From Epicoccum nigrum (taxonomy: Eukaryota > Ascomycota > Dothideomycetes > Pleosporales > Didymellaceae): 64,000 nt of DNA. A model generated the notes under the pieces. The model was not told the origin of the DNA, made no database searches, and was given only the letters and a program-made list of their open reading frames with translations. The stretch spans positions 1,051,798-1,115,797 of the forward strand of contig KZ107841.1 in NCBI GenBank assembly GCA_002116315.1, given 5' to 3'. Position numbers and translations under genes: made by a program. Below are positions 44,342 through 55,545 of this stretch, in pieces (positions within the stretch are counted from its first letter, which is position 1; the number at the start of each line of letters is the position of its first letter).

Positions 44342-44803
44342 ATGGCTTCCACACAGGCTCCCAACAACCCCGACATCCTTGCTTACGTTCAGAAGTACTG
44401 GGAAGCCCGGAAGCCTCGCAGCCCCATCTACAAGTTTCTACTCGACGATATCAAGCTGACCCATGCCTCGAAAGGCGTCGTGCGAGCGCGGCTCTTGTTG
44501 ACCGAGAACCATGTCAACACCCACGGCGGCATTCACGGGTCTGTGTCTGCTACGCTGATTGATTGGGTTGGCGGTGTTGCGATTGCTGCCTGGGACAACC
44601 GCGAGAAGACTGGCGTGTCTACAGACATTCACATCTCTTACGTGAGCTCTGCGAAGGATGGCGATTGGATAGAGATTGAGGGCAAGTGCGACAAGGTGGG
44701 AGGCACACTGGCATTCACTACTGCTACCATTTGGAAGATCGTAGACGATCAGCCGGGACCAGTGGTGGCTACTGGAAGCCACTCCAAGTTTGTAAAGATC
44801 TAG
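44342..44803 (+). CDS. Hotdog-fold acyl-CoA thioesterase (4HBT, ACOT13-like)
   Basis: Single exon, 153 residues, typical length for the family. The 4HBT core is visible: LLLTENHVNTHGGIHGSVSA, whose Asn-x3-His-Gly-Gly resembles the ACOT13 active-site loop, then TLIDWVGGVAIAAWD with the catalytic Asp on the central helix, TDIHISYVSSAKDGDWIEIE, and a C-terminal strand TATIWKIVDDQPGPVVATGS. Members hydrolyse medium/long acyl-CoA in mitochondria or cytosol. Close head-to-head pairing with a lipid-binding sorting nexin may be coincidental. Confidence 0.93.
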   Translation: MASTQAPNNPDILAYVQKYWEARKPRSPIYKFLLDDIKLTHASKGVVRARLLLTENHVNTHGGIHGSVSATLIDWVGGVAIAAWDNREKTGVSTDIHISYVSSAKDGDWIEIEGKCDKVGGTLAFTTATIWKIVDDQPGPVVATGSHSKFVKI

Positions 44804-45814
44804 GTGAGAAATCACGCCGTCTTCTTTGAGGTCTCGTCCGCGCTCCATGGACGATCGAACTCCACTCGGATTGCGAAGATTGATGGCGCTTGAACTGGAC
44901 GCCTCTGCGACAGCCGTAAGGCTCTGGGGTTTGAACGGTGATAGCGCCTACATATACAAAATACATCAGATTTCGATCAAGGTCATCAACGCTGCACACC
45001 TCCTCTACCCTTCCAATCCATGTTTTGCTGGTTGTCTACCACGTGGCTTGCGCCTTCGGTGAACAGCACTCGTGCTGCCATGGCGCACAGGGTAGACTGG
45101 CCCTGCGTCTTGCGCCCTGCTTTCTACATGCCAGCGTACCCATCCTCCTGTGAGTGCTTGCATGAAGCACTATGTGTGCGTTGTGCGACCGAGACAGTGG
45201 GTGCTCATTGCCCAGTGAATGGCGGGGATCAAGCTCGTGGCACCCATCTAGGCATGCAAGCCGTGGAGCCGCAGCTGGACCCCTGCTTAGCTCCAACCCC
45301 AGCTTCTGTGACGTCTTGCACGCTTCAGCAACCGCTCTGTAACCACGTTGCTCACTCATGCCTCTCCTTGCGACCCCAATCCCTCAACGTTGTGCACGCA
45401 AGGCTTAGGAAGCACAGCAGGAACAAGGCTGGCATTGCCGAGAGTCAGATTCATCAGTAAGTGCGATTCCGCGCAAGTCCGGCAGCCCTACACCGATCCA
45501 CAGATCTATATGTCATCCTGATAGCTCCGCTGCTTCCGTCGCTTCCCACATCTGCAGCTTTCCTTGCACCTTATCAAAGCCATAGTGGGGCTATCGCTGT
45601 TGTTCATAGGCCTAGATGACGTCGATCATCCGCACGCGTCCTTGTTCAGTCATTCACGCAGCAAGCTCGACGGACGTTCGGGGCTTGACTGCCTTTTTGT
45701 GCGCTTTTGTCAGCTCCGGCAACTTCGGCACCCACTTCCCATCGTCGCCCTTTCTCGTTTTGAGTCGTAGAGCATGATGCTAATCGGGTAGTGCCTATCG
45801 TCCCATACTTCCAG
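44804..45814. other. Upstream region of the VPS62-like gene, probably including an unresolved 5' exon
   Basis: About 1 kb. A 146-codon plus-strand frame (45020-45460) and its minus shadow have no domain. A frame starting at ATG 45615 (MTSIIRTRPCSVIHAASSTD) could splice through a weak GTCGTA donor at about 45771 to the acceptor CCAG at 45814 in frame with the next gene; this is a possibility only. Confidence 0.4.
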
Positions 45815-47762
45815 AATGGCGGCGCGCAGGTCCCGCTCGGCAGGCACCTGCCGTCATGGCTCCCACCGTCATCCATATCTCCCATCGTTGACCTCTCTAC
45901 ATATCCGTCCGTAGCAGTGTATCCTCCACCAGCCCCAGTCGTGACTCAAAGCCCCGCGCCGGACGCCTCAAGCGAAAACGATCTGCCTACCATTGACATT
46001 CTTACCTACCATTCTTCGAATGAGCACGCAGCTGAACAAGCGCACACGTCTATCGCTGGCATCGAAGTCTCGTCGAGTGTGCCAGAAGATCCAATGAAGG
46101 GCAGGAAGCCTGCTATTGCTGCCGCTGGAACATTCTTTGGCTTGTTCTCGTTCTCGCAGATATATCAGAATGTGCTCTTTGACAAGATTACACCATGGTC
46201 CGAGCGGATGGAGGAGAAGGCGTGGGTTGCGTCGTCAGAATCGTGGATAGAAAGGAAGACATGCAACTGGTTCGGCATGTGCGGCATCACACATTTGAAC
46301 AAATCACGATGGACTGGCAAGGGCAAGAAGCAGATACCGCTGGTTGGTAGCGAGTCAGATAAGGTAAACCTTAGCAGCTTCAAGGAAGATGCCAGGATAC
46401 TGCCGGGGGATTACGACGAGAAGGAGGTCGTTGAGATTCCGCAGTATGTTTTGGATCATGCCCCCTTGATCTACCTCTACTCTGGCGAGAACTTCTGGCC
46501 ATGCGATATGACGGACCACTTGGTGCATACCACACCGCATCTGAACTACACCCCTCTCCAAGCAACCGACGACCATCCGGATGTACGGACATTGAACGAG
46601 TTGAACAAATGGGGTCATTTCGTGTATCTGCAGAGCGATGACAATGTGGAGGATCGGCCAAAGTGGTTGGGAGGGAGTACAAACATACCTGAAGTCCCAA
46701 ATGATGGCAAGAACGAGGCTACCCTGGCCAACGATGAAGAAACGGATGAACTCCGTGCAAGCGACAGGGATTACAAGAAAGAGCCATGGTGGCACGCTGG
46801 CGTCGGCGACACCGAAGACAGGGGAGGTATCCGCCCAGATTACACTTCTTCCGGACGCCTGGTACCTACGAGCTCACCAGAAGGTGATAAGCTTGTGGAG
46901 CCAGAGGAGATATGGCAGCCGGAACTCTTGAAAGATCGTCGTCGGTTTGAGGGAAAGAAGGTCGTCGGTGGCCGAAGCGACGCGCCTGCAGTGCTTGTCG
47001 TAGTTCCAAAGGGTGACGGTGTCGTGGATGCTTTCTGGTTCTTCTTTTACAGCTATAACCTCGGAAACACAGTATTTAACGTCCGGTTTGGCAACCACGT
47101 AGGTGACTGGGAGCACACGACTGTGCGTTTCCACAACGGTGTCCCTAAAGCAGTCTTCTTCAGCGAGCATGCGTTCGGCGAAGCATACACATGGGACGCC
47201 GTGGAGAAAATTGGCAGAAGGGTGAGTTACGCTGGCTCCTGTGATCACAAGTTGCACTGACACTCAGCAGCCTGTTGGCTTCTCTGCGACCGGCACTCAT
47301 GCCATGTACGCCACTGCCGGCGTTCATCCCTATGTCCTTCCCGGTGGTATTCTGCACGACGTGACCGACCGTGGTCCCCTATGGGACCCAAGCATGAACA
47401 TGTACTCATACACCTATGACTACCAGCGCGACCACCTAGCTACGTCAAACCTCACCCCAGAAGCACCTATCGGCTTCTTCTACTTTGGAGGCCATTGGGG
47501 CGACAAGTTCTATCCGCTCAGTGACGCCCGACAGTATCGCTTCCTTGGCCAATATCACTACGTCAACGGCCCTCTAGGCCCTAGATTCAAGAACCTGGGG
47601 CGCCAGCAGATCTGCCAAGGCAATGGAGACTGTATACTGAAGGACAGGCTCGAGACTAAAAGTCGTAGAAACATCAAAAGATACCCGCACGTTGGTGAGG
47701 GTGAGCAGATGACGGAGGACGATGCCGAGAGATTCTTTGGAGTCTACAATCATGCGTCTTGA
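45815..47762 (+). CDS. VPS62: Vps62-like vacuolar protein sorting protein (5' end unresolved)
   Basis: Coding exon from the acceptor at 45814 to 47221, a 49-nt intron (GTGAGT...CAGCAG) and exon 47271-47762. Family hallmarks: YVLDHAPLIYLYSGENFWPC, DMTDHLVHTTPHLNYTP, the DAFWFFFYSYNLGNTVFNVR-type strand, FGNHVGDWEHTTVRFHNGVP, and SATGTHAMYATAGVHPY, PGGILHDVTDRGPLWDP. Vps62 was identified in yeast vacuolar targeting; it is part of a larger DUF946 group, and molecular activity is unknown. A hydrophobic segment AIAAAGTFFGLFSFSQIYQN may be a membrane anchor near residue 100. The first in-frame ATG is 46094, but the coding-like sequence before it (ENDLPTIDILTYHSSNEHAA) argues for an upstream exon. 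The intron acceptor is a tandem CAGCAG. Confidence 0.85.
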
Positions 47763-49265
47763 GAGTTGCTATGCACGATATCCATGATTCTTGTACTCGT
47801 CATATACTGCGCAGTATGGGTCTTTGCTTTCTTTTTCCTTCCAGCCATCGTTCAGGCTATCATTAGTTGCATTGAGTAAAGCAAGCGTCGTGCCTCTGCA
47901 TCGAGATACCTACATACCTGCAAATATCATGTTACTGCAGACCGGCGCGAAGTGCAAGAATGGCGAAAGTCAGAAATCCTTTCAAGTGCGGGTGCAGTGA
48001 TTGACTGAGTCGAGGGAATAGAACGATATCGGTGCTGGGCAAACCCCAACGTGTCTGTGCTGAGCCTGCGTGTTATCTAATGGAAAAAGAAAGATCTGAA
48101 GGGGAGGTCTGTCGAATCACCATGGTAGCCCGCCGCTGAGGCAGGTTAGGCGGGCGAGCTTGGCCGTAAAGCGGTACACTTGGAGCTGACGTCTTTGAAG
48201 TGTGTACATATCTCTATTCGCGATTACAGAATGGTGACAACATCTTCACCGGACACCGAACAATTTAGCTGATCGGCGAGATAGTGTAGATATGTATGTA
48301 TTGGACGTCTGACAGCTACTGCACGAAGCTTACACGGCATGCCGGTCCGTTGCGTGGGCGGCTGGCAGCCCGTCAAATGCCTGTCAGCTGCACGCCAATG
48401 CTCAGCCTTACGAGAGACTGACGGTCAGTTGTGGTGGCGCACCAAGATATCATTTCTACTGTGTAGAATCAATGAGATGGTGGTGTGCAGGCGCGGCTTC
48501 CAACAGTGGAGCCAGTGATGCCTGCTGCTTAGTACCACATAGTTTCTGCAATGAAGCAGGTAAACAGAGACGACTTCTCATTCGCCGCTTGACTACTTAG
48601 CAGACAAACAAAGGCCGTAGGGCCAGGGTGGTAATGTTGGCGCATTCCACTATTGGGATGAGGAATCACGTCGGCGGTGCGGCGGTGCCCCACTGATTGA
48701 TGGCGATACAAGATAAGCTGCGGGCCCGACAGGGTCGAGTGCGACCACCACACGTAGCACCGCCAGCTTACCTGCGTGTATTGTTGGGCGTGGGTTGCTT
48801 TGCTTTGCTTTGCTTTGCTTTGCTTTGCTTTGATCCCCGACAAAGACTTGCAACAAGGAGACAGCTGTCCCTTTGCTGGCTTTGACGATCTGCCCCTTGA
48901 CTGAACGGTGACTTGCGCCTGACCATTCGCCTGCGAGCCCGCTGAAACCGGTGGCTTGATCTACATTAGCGCGGCGTAGTAGCATCATCATCACCATCGA
49001 GACGAGCACCCCTCAGTCTACCGCCCAGCGCGTTCCGAGTGCTGTTGCAAGGCATGAGGTACTTACGACCTTAACGGACCATTCTGTTCGCTCCTCAAGG
49101 CGTGCATCCGCCGCCTCGTACCGCCACCGTCAATCCTCACTATTCCTTGATCCTCGTACCCGCCCGATATATCGCGTGCCTTGCTTCTTGCAGGTCAGGA
49201 GCGCCTTCCAAGGTTCCCAGATCGCCACGACGACGACGTCGAGAGCACCCTAAGCACACCAAACC
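47763..49265. other. 1.5-kb intergenic region
   Basis: No gene supported. It contains the TGCTT tandem array at 48796-48830 and the leader of the gene at 49266. Small open frames (for example 48529-48843 minus) simply run through the array. Confidence 0.55.
48796..48830. repeat. TGCTT x7 tandem repeat
   Basis: Seven exact head-to-tail copies of TGCTT. A pentamer array like this is expected to vary in copy number between isolates. Confidence 0.9.
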
Positions 49266-51050
49266 ATGGCATTTGCCCAGCAACAACGGCCCCTAACCGC
49301 CAGACAACCCTCCTTCCATGCCCCCGAGCCTGCTGCGGCGATCGCTACTGGCTCACAGCAGCTGAAGCGACGCCTCGAAGAATCAGAGGAATGGGTGCTC
49401 TTTTCGCCAACCGCACCTTCCACTACCGCTCGCACACATACCACCTCGACTGAGCGCACCCCAAGGACAGCTGGTCTGTCACGCTTTAGTGAGTTCGGCT
49501 CGCTCGACACAGCAGCCCGTTCAGATCAAGAGGATGACAACGGCACCTTCCTTGGGACTGAAGAGGAGCTCGATAGTCTAGATGACGGGCTCCATGCTTT
49601 CCATGAGCCCTCTGAACATGGCGTGCCTGCTGCCAGATTGCAGGAGAGTGGCGACACAGTCCTGCCGAATCACGATGGCTTGGGCTCTTTCTTTCCGGAT
49701 GCCACCATGCAAGAGCACATGTGGCAGTTTGAGCGCTTGCCCCACAGACGCGCTGCACGGCGACGATCGAGTGTGCAGCGACATCTTACGGCTCTAGATG
49801 ATGCTGACGACGTCTCTCAGGAGCAAGAACGGCGGCAGCGTATTGAGGCCTGGCGGTTAGAGCAGAGTAGAGCAGTGCTGGAGGAGATTGAGCGCGAGAC
49901 CAGGAGGAGACGGCGTATGAGTATCGCTGCTTCCACTCGCAGCCAAAGAGATGCTACACGGCAGGACGTCAGGAGCTCCGTGTCTTCAGTCGCCCAAACC
50001 GTCACAAGCGAACAGAGCTCGAGCTCAGATGAGGGTACTGAGAACATGTCCTTCTGGCAGCGCCTGACAACACGCGTCATTCGAGACCTAATCGGTCTTG
50101 ACAATGATACGCTTTCCGTCATTTTTGGCGAGAGCCTGCCTGAAGAGGCTTTAACATCAAAAACCGGTTCCCCGTCCACTTCACCAGCAGATCGAGTGCT
50201 TCGCGATGCTTTCACTGAGGCCTCGACATATCCTGATGAAAGTTGGCAGACACGAGTCCTTGAGCGTGTTGCACAGGAACTTGGAGTCCTGGTACATCAG
50301 CTCTCTGAGCATCCTGGTGCATTTTCGACGTATCAGCGCACACAGACAGCTCCTGAGTACGCAGGCCTCCCACCACCTGTTGCGACCGACATCACTCCCT
50401 CTGCGCCAGCTAGCTCGCAGCCGTCTGCCACCTCACCAGCTTCTGTCCAATTCGCGGCTACTTTTCCAAACCAGCAGATGTCATATACCTACAGCGAAGC
50501 CTCGTTATGGGGCATCGAAGAAGAGCCTGACGAGGTCGATGCAATGGACACCTCGCAACCAGACCCTGCTGCTGCCGTACGAGCCGCCGCTGAAGACGCA
50601 GCACGTGAGCAGGAGTACTGGGAGCGTGACCTTGACGTCAAGATGATCTTCAACTTCCTAGTAAAGCGCTTCACATCGCGCCGCTCCAGCACACCAACCC
50701 CGGCAAGACGGCCTTCCGTATCAACATACGCATCTGACGAAGGCGCATCCGCGCGGCGGGCCGCAATGATCCGGCAGAACCACCCTTTGGTCAGCAGGAC
50801 GACGGATAGAGGGCTTCCGACGTCGTCCGCGGGCCAGCATGTTAGGGAAGCAAAGCGCCGCGAATCCAGCACAACGTACCGCACGCACTACAACTCACAA
50901 GCCGGTCTAAGGCAGAAAACGCTGAGGAGTAGCTCTAGCTGCGCAAGCCAGAGCACAAAGAAGAGCAAGCGCAGCGGCAGCAGTCAGCGCAACTACTGGG
51001 ATCTAGGTGGCAGTGTAGGTAGTGGTAGCGTAATTGCTAGTGAGGTTTGA
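49266..51050 (+). CDS. Conserved-looking disordered protein, function unknown
   Basis: Single exon, 594 residues, starting MAFAQQQRPLTARQPSFHAP. Features seen: EESEEWVLFSP near the N-terminus, an acidic segment with EEELDSLDDGLHAF, a basic helical stretch RRRSSVQRHLTALDDADDVS, a long predicted helix QEQERRQRIEAWRLEQSRAV leading to arginine-rich ERETRRRRRMS, a more ordered middle (NMSFWQRLTTRVIRDLIGLD), then Ser/Pro/Thr-rich stretches and DLDVKMIFNFLVKRF before a Ser/Arg-rich C-terminus. No signal peptide or transmembrane helix. I do not recognise a family. Codon-level continuity over 594 residues and absence of introns support a real gene. Confidence 0.8.
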   Translation: MAFAQQQRPLTARQPSFHAPEPAAAIATGSQQLKRRLEESEEWVLFSPTAPSTTARTHTTSTERTPRTAGLSRFSEFGSLDTAARSDQEDDNGTFLGTEEELDSLDDGLHAFHEPSEHGVPAARLQESGDTVLPNHDGLGSFFPDATMQEHMWQFERLPHRRAARRRSSVQRHLTALDDADDVSQEQERRQRIEAWRLEQSRAVLEEIERETRRRRRMSIAASTRSQRDATRQDVRSSVSSVAQTVTSEQSSSSDEGTENMSFWQRLTTRVIRDLIGLDNDTLSVIFGESLPEEALTSKTGSPSTSPADRVLRDAFTEASTYPDESWQTRVLERVAQELGVLVHQLSEHPGAFSTYQRTQTAPEYAGLPPPVATDITPSAPASSQPSATSPASVQFAATFPNQQMSYTYSEASLWGIEEEPDEVDAMDTSQPDPAAAVRAAAEDAAREQEYWERDLDVKMIFNFLVKRFTSRRSSTPTPARRPSVSTYASDEGASARRAAMIRQNHPLVSRTTDRGLPTSSAGQHVREAKRRESSTTYRTHYNSQAGLRQKTLRSSSSCASQSTKKSKRSGSSQRNYWDLGGSVGSGSVIASEV

Positions 51051-51825
51051 TACAGACGGACTTTTTTACGATGATGAGATTTTCACGACCTACGGGCAAT
51101 GCGGCGCATAGATTATATCGCATATTGCATAGTGCATACAGTACTCGCGGCGCAAGTATCACGGATTAGGGATCATTGGTTTAGCTTGGTTGATTTGTAT
51201 TATATATCTCCCCTTCACAATCTATATGAAAAGCATAAGGGCTCTCTGTGCCATGCTTTGCGGTCGGTTGCATTCAATATACGCACACAAACCTCGCGTG
51301 CTTCTGTCATAATCCTAGTGACTCACAAGGAAAGTCTCGACACTCCATGACGTGCGTTGGGTCAGTGCAGAAATTGGATGAGTGCCGTAGAGAGGAATCG
51401 CAGAACTTGTCCTCGCCTCGTCGCCTCGCCTCCTGCATGCGAGAATGTTTCTTGGTCCAATCCTTCCCGCTTCTACTTGCACAACTATTGCACAGTCCGT
51501 CTAGCGCGTCACGCTTATAGCAGGGCCTTATGTGGTACACCACAAACGCAGATATAGTTGTCGCCATCGCAACATGCTTATCGACCAGAGAACTAATCGT
51601 ACTGTTGCGAAGACAAGAGCGACGTTATCAGGCCGGAAAGGTAGAAATGACCGAAAAAGGAGGCGTAGATTGCAAATATCTGACAGGACCTCAAGGCTTC
51701 CGCATCTAATCAAGCAAAGTCTTGTCTCTTATGTTGAAGGTTGGCATGATATGTATTGCCATGTCAAAAGGTAGGCCCCTGGCGCAGTCCCAAGTAAGAT
51801 CCCGGTATGTGGCAATACGGACTAC
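51051..51825. other. Convergent intergenic region
   Basis: 775-bp spacer between the unknown gene and the permease gene (3' ends face each other). Nothing beyond short chance frames. Confidence 0.55.
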
Positions 51826-53486
51826 TCATTGCAACCGACCAGAATAGAGGTCGATATCTTTGGAACGAAGGAACTACAGTACGTCAGCATACTGGCCGTA
51901 TCCAGGCTTGAACAGAACTTACCTTTGTCTTGTGAACCAATTTCCAGACTATGATGGGCACGATAAAGATGGGTATGCCGACATATGATGCAATGAAGTC
52001 GGCCGTACTCCAATTCCCTTTCAGGAACACAGGGAACCCACAAACAAGAGTGATGATGGTGGCGCCAACAAATCCATACCACGCTGTAAATGGTTGGAAT
52101 GGGCTCTTCCAAGGCAGAGTCTCCCGGCTGACTTTCTGAGCCTTCATGGCTGCGTGGAACCGGATGTAGCAGAAGCACATTGTTGCCCATGCGATCAGTC
52201 CAGCCACAGTACTGAGATTCACCAGCCAGGTAAAGGCCTGTGATGCGCCGCCAGAGCCAAGACTCAAGTAAGCCAAGGGCCCGAACAACCAGGATGCAAT
52301 GACTGCCACATAAGGAACGCCGTTCTTCCAAGTGCGCCCGAAAAACTGCGGCAGCTGGTGATCTGTGGTCATACTGACTATCATTCGCGAGCCCACCCAA
52401 CAATAGGAGTTACCAGCAGACCAAGCGGAGATGAGGATACAAGCGTTGACAATCGATGGGAGAGCACCAATACCGGCCTCCTTGATGGCAATGACCCACG
52501 GGGAAGAGTTGGCGTTACCGCTGCCGGACACCAGGCCTGGGTTTGTAGGATCCACGATTAATCCAATGAGCAAAGCTCCGAGGATGTAAAACAGCGCAAT
52601 ACGGTAAGTGACATTGGACGCGGATTTGGGGATAGCCTTGTGCGGGTTCACGCTCTCGCCTGCCGTAATAACGACAACCTCAACGCCAATGAAGGAGAAC
52701 GAAGCGTTGACAAACGCAGCCAGGAATCCTAGGAAGTGGCCTGTGGATCCAGTGATGCCATTGTAGTCTTTCCAGGCTCCAGGTGAGTGCCAGTAGCGGA
52801 AACCGGTAGTCTTGCCGTTCGGTCCTCCACCAGAGGTGATAACAATGGATGCAATCACGAGACCAAGGAAACATGCGACCTTGATAGTTCCTGCGATGAC
52901 CTCAGACTCGCCGAACCAGCGCACGCTCAGTAAATTGATAGCGAGGATAAGTACGAGACTGATAGTGATGACAACGGCAGGGGTTATGTCGGTCCAGTAG
53001 CTGACAAGTATCGCAGATGCTGAGGCTTCCGCAGCAATGGAGATGGTGTAGCAGTATCCATAACTGATGGCCAGGGAGAATCCAACAGCCGGGTCGATAA
53101 AGCGAGTTGCGAAGTGAGGGAATGAACCAGCCGTTGGGATCTAGACTTGTGTGAGCATCCTTCTCCAGAACTGATTGCTTGCTACTTACCACTGTAGCCA
53201 GCTCAGCTACACTTTGCATCACGCACCATAGTACGCTGCCGACAACAAGGTACGCAAGCAAAAGGCCTGCTGGGCCTGCATTTGCGTACGCAGAACCTGC
53301 TCCGATAAAAAGACCTGTGCCAATGCCAGAACAGAAACCAATCATAGTGACATGGTAATCTTTCAAACGGCGCTGAGTGGCCGCGTGACCACCCACGTTG
53401 AGCTGCGGCTCGAGGATGGGCTTGTCGTCTGGGACGAAGTCATCGGAACGGGCCGCATACTCGATGTCTTGGTCGTACTTGGACAT
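51826..53486 (-). CDS. Amino-acid permease (AAP/YAT family)
   Basis: Exons 53486-53190, 53140-51923 and 51873-51826 with two 49-nt introns; 520 residues. After a 50-residue hydrophilic N-terminus comes the family signature region RRLKDYHVTMIGFCSGIGTG, then GLFIGAGSAYANAGPAGLLL, with about twelve hydrophobic helices (SFSFIGVEVVVITAGESVNP holds the substrate-pocket Gly-Glu motif; RMIVSMTTDHQLPQFFGRTW is the conserved loop). Yeast relatives are plasma-membrane proton symporters. The last exon codes just FLRSKDIDLYSGRLQ and stops, so the cytoplasmic C-terminus is shorter than the usual 30-50 residues after the DLDLYTGR motif. Substrate unknown. Confidence 0.92.
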
Positions 53487-54975
53487 ACTACTCCGCGGAT
53501 GACAGGAGTGGACGTGGGGAAGTGGAGGTCCGGGCAAGTGTTGCTCTCGGTAGTTGGGAGGCAGCTACATGGTAGCCCTTTTATTGGGATGCAATACGCA
53601 TCCTTCCGTTGGTCGGAGAAAGTTTTCATCGCCAACAAGAGCACGTCATTTCTGGAACGCAAGCCTGGGCCAACAAGCGGATTCGATACACCACTATTCG
53701 GACTCAGATCTCGTAGGGCTGAACGATCTCGGGTCGTAGCGAGAATGTCACCAGGGTCCGGGGGGCGATGGAAGTCTTCCTTGGCGCATGCAACTTGTTC
53801 TCGAGCGCTTGAATAGGCGCGTCAAACATCCAACTTCGAACACATCGGCATATGGCAGGCGCTCGCAACACGGTCGCGCTATTCTCGGTGCCACTCTGAG
53901 GTCGGAGCTATTAGAGAAGAGTTTTTGGTGCTAGATTAGCGCCTTCCCTAATTCATCTTCTAGCGCACGTCAGGTACGAATCCCTCCACACCGGCGTGCA
54001 TAAACCTACTTCATGCTTGCCCACCACGAGACGTCTACTCTCGAGCGAGAAACATACCGCACAACCGAAAAGTCTTTCTTGCACATCAACAACAGTGTTC
54101 ACAGTAAATCATTTGAGTTTTGCGCTCAAACCATCACGTCGAAGCCATATCCCTGAAGCCATTTCCCTTTCCTCGGTGCTCAATGAAATCGCAGTGCGAA
54201 TGCGCAGACTGATTATTGTGGGGTATATTCCGAACTTCCACGCCCGAATATCCTAGCTTCATTGCGAGCATTGTAGGCTTCGTCCATCGACGACACGAGT
54301 GGCCTGACCTACTCATCCGACTTGTGAACTTTGGTAAAATTGCACAATCTACGCCAAAATTGCAGCATCAAGTGTTACTTTGCGATTCCCATTCATAAGT
54401 AAGGTAGCGATATCAATTGCGTTGAAGGCTTCAGCGTTCGAGACTTTCCCACGCGCGCCTCGGTCGGTGGCTAGAGTTGCGAAGTCTTTGAAGTTCCTAT
54501 CTAATCTTCAAGGGTCATCTACGCCACCGAGGTCACCTTGGTTGTTCTGACTCCAAAAGCTTATAGACGGCTGATGGGCCAACTACCCCTAGAACAATAT
54601 GCTACTCGCACAGGATATGAAATTGAGTCGTAATCTCAAGAACCAACAACACTACCAAGCAGGCTTTGAGATATTATGTGATCTTGATCGTTTGCATAGG
54701 TGCTATCTACACACTGTCGTAGCTAAGGTAGTTGTGTTTCATAGCGCCACTTCGGTTCTCTTTTCTTCCATTCGACATTCACAACCTCAGGGTATGTAAG
54801 GGGTAAGGCAATAATCATCTCTAACCACACCAAGATCGAATATGAATAAGGTCAAGATTACGCCTGCTTTTGCGGTGAAAGAAGCAGTGCAACTGACTTC
54901 GAAATAAGGTGCTCCGAACTCAGTTCCGTGTTTCTAGCGAGTCACTTCTTACACCCCTCAACCTCAAGCCCCTCT
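53487..54975. other. 1.5-kb intergenic region, no supported gene
   Basis: Holds the permease promoter. Frames of 60-86 codons at 53996-54256 and 54599-54799 lack ordered composition and splice context. No repeat or RNA gene found. Confidence 0.5.
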
Positions 54976-55401
54976 TCAATTACCTTCGCATTGCTCTTTG
55001 CATCTTAGACAGGGCTGACCTTCCCCACCGCCCCCTCGTTGCCTCTTGCAGCCCGAGCAGATAGTGCAGACACAATACAGCCTTGCGTCCTCTTGTGTTC
55101 CACGAACAAGGCCCGCTGCCTTGCGTCTCTTGTGTCGCCGGCGTAAATACACAAGGGCGCCAATCAAGGACCCTACCACGAAGATTCCAACGCCGGCGCT
55201 GAGACCGAAGGCGAAGGCGATCTTCTGGCTTCGTCTGACGTGTTTCGATGTTGTTGCATCCGCGGGTGTTAGTGAGCTGGGTAAGGGGGCCATGGTGTGG
55301 GCCTCTGGGACGAGTTTGCCGAGAACGTGGTGATGCGTTGGGTACTTTGCGGCTCGCGTTGGAATAGATGAACTTAAGACGTATGAGCTTGACAGTATCA
55401 T
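54976..55401 (-). CDS. Small single-pass membrane protein with Cys-rich tail, unknown
   Basis: 141 residues from the ATG at 55401, or 105 from MAPLPSS at 55293. Central helix KIAFAFGLSAGVGIFVVGSL-IGALVYL is followed by a strongly basic RRRHKRRK stop-transfer. The C-terminus is cysteine-rich (YCVCTICSGCKRQ, then PCLRCKEQC) with spaced Cys pairs that could bind metal or be lipidated. No signal peptide on the longer form. Family not recognised; it may also be the last exon of a longer gene extending into 55.5-56 kb. Confidence 0.45.
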   Translation of the reverse strand: MILSSSYVLSSSIPTRAAKYPTHHHVLGKLVPEAHTMAPLPSSLTPADATTSKHVRRSQKIAFAFGLSAGVGIFVVGSLIGALVYLRRRHKRRKAAGLVRGTQEDARLYCVCTICSGCKRQRGGGGEGQPCLRCKEQCEGN

Positions 55402-55545
55402 TTACAGAGCTTGAGATGCCTTGGCTTGAGCTTGGTATTATACTACGGCATGTGTATATGCAAGGCCCAAGAGACCCTTCGTTCCGTCGGTATCGAAGTA
55501 AGCACACTAGAATGGATCCGGAAGGTGAGGTGAGATAAAGATATA

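Noticed and set aside
45020..45460. 146-codon plus-strand Cys/His-containing frame and its minus shadow
   Set aside because: No family pattern; neither strand has convincing start or splice context.
48796..48830. Direct-repeat array considered as a CRISPR-like or telomere-like element
   Set aside because: Pentamers are contiguous with no spacers and do not match the TTAGGG telomere unit; simple slippage repeat.
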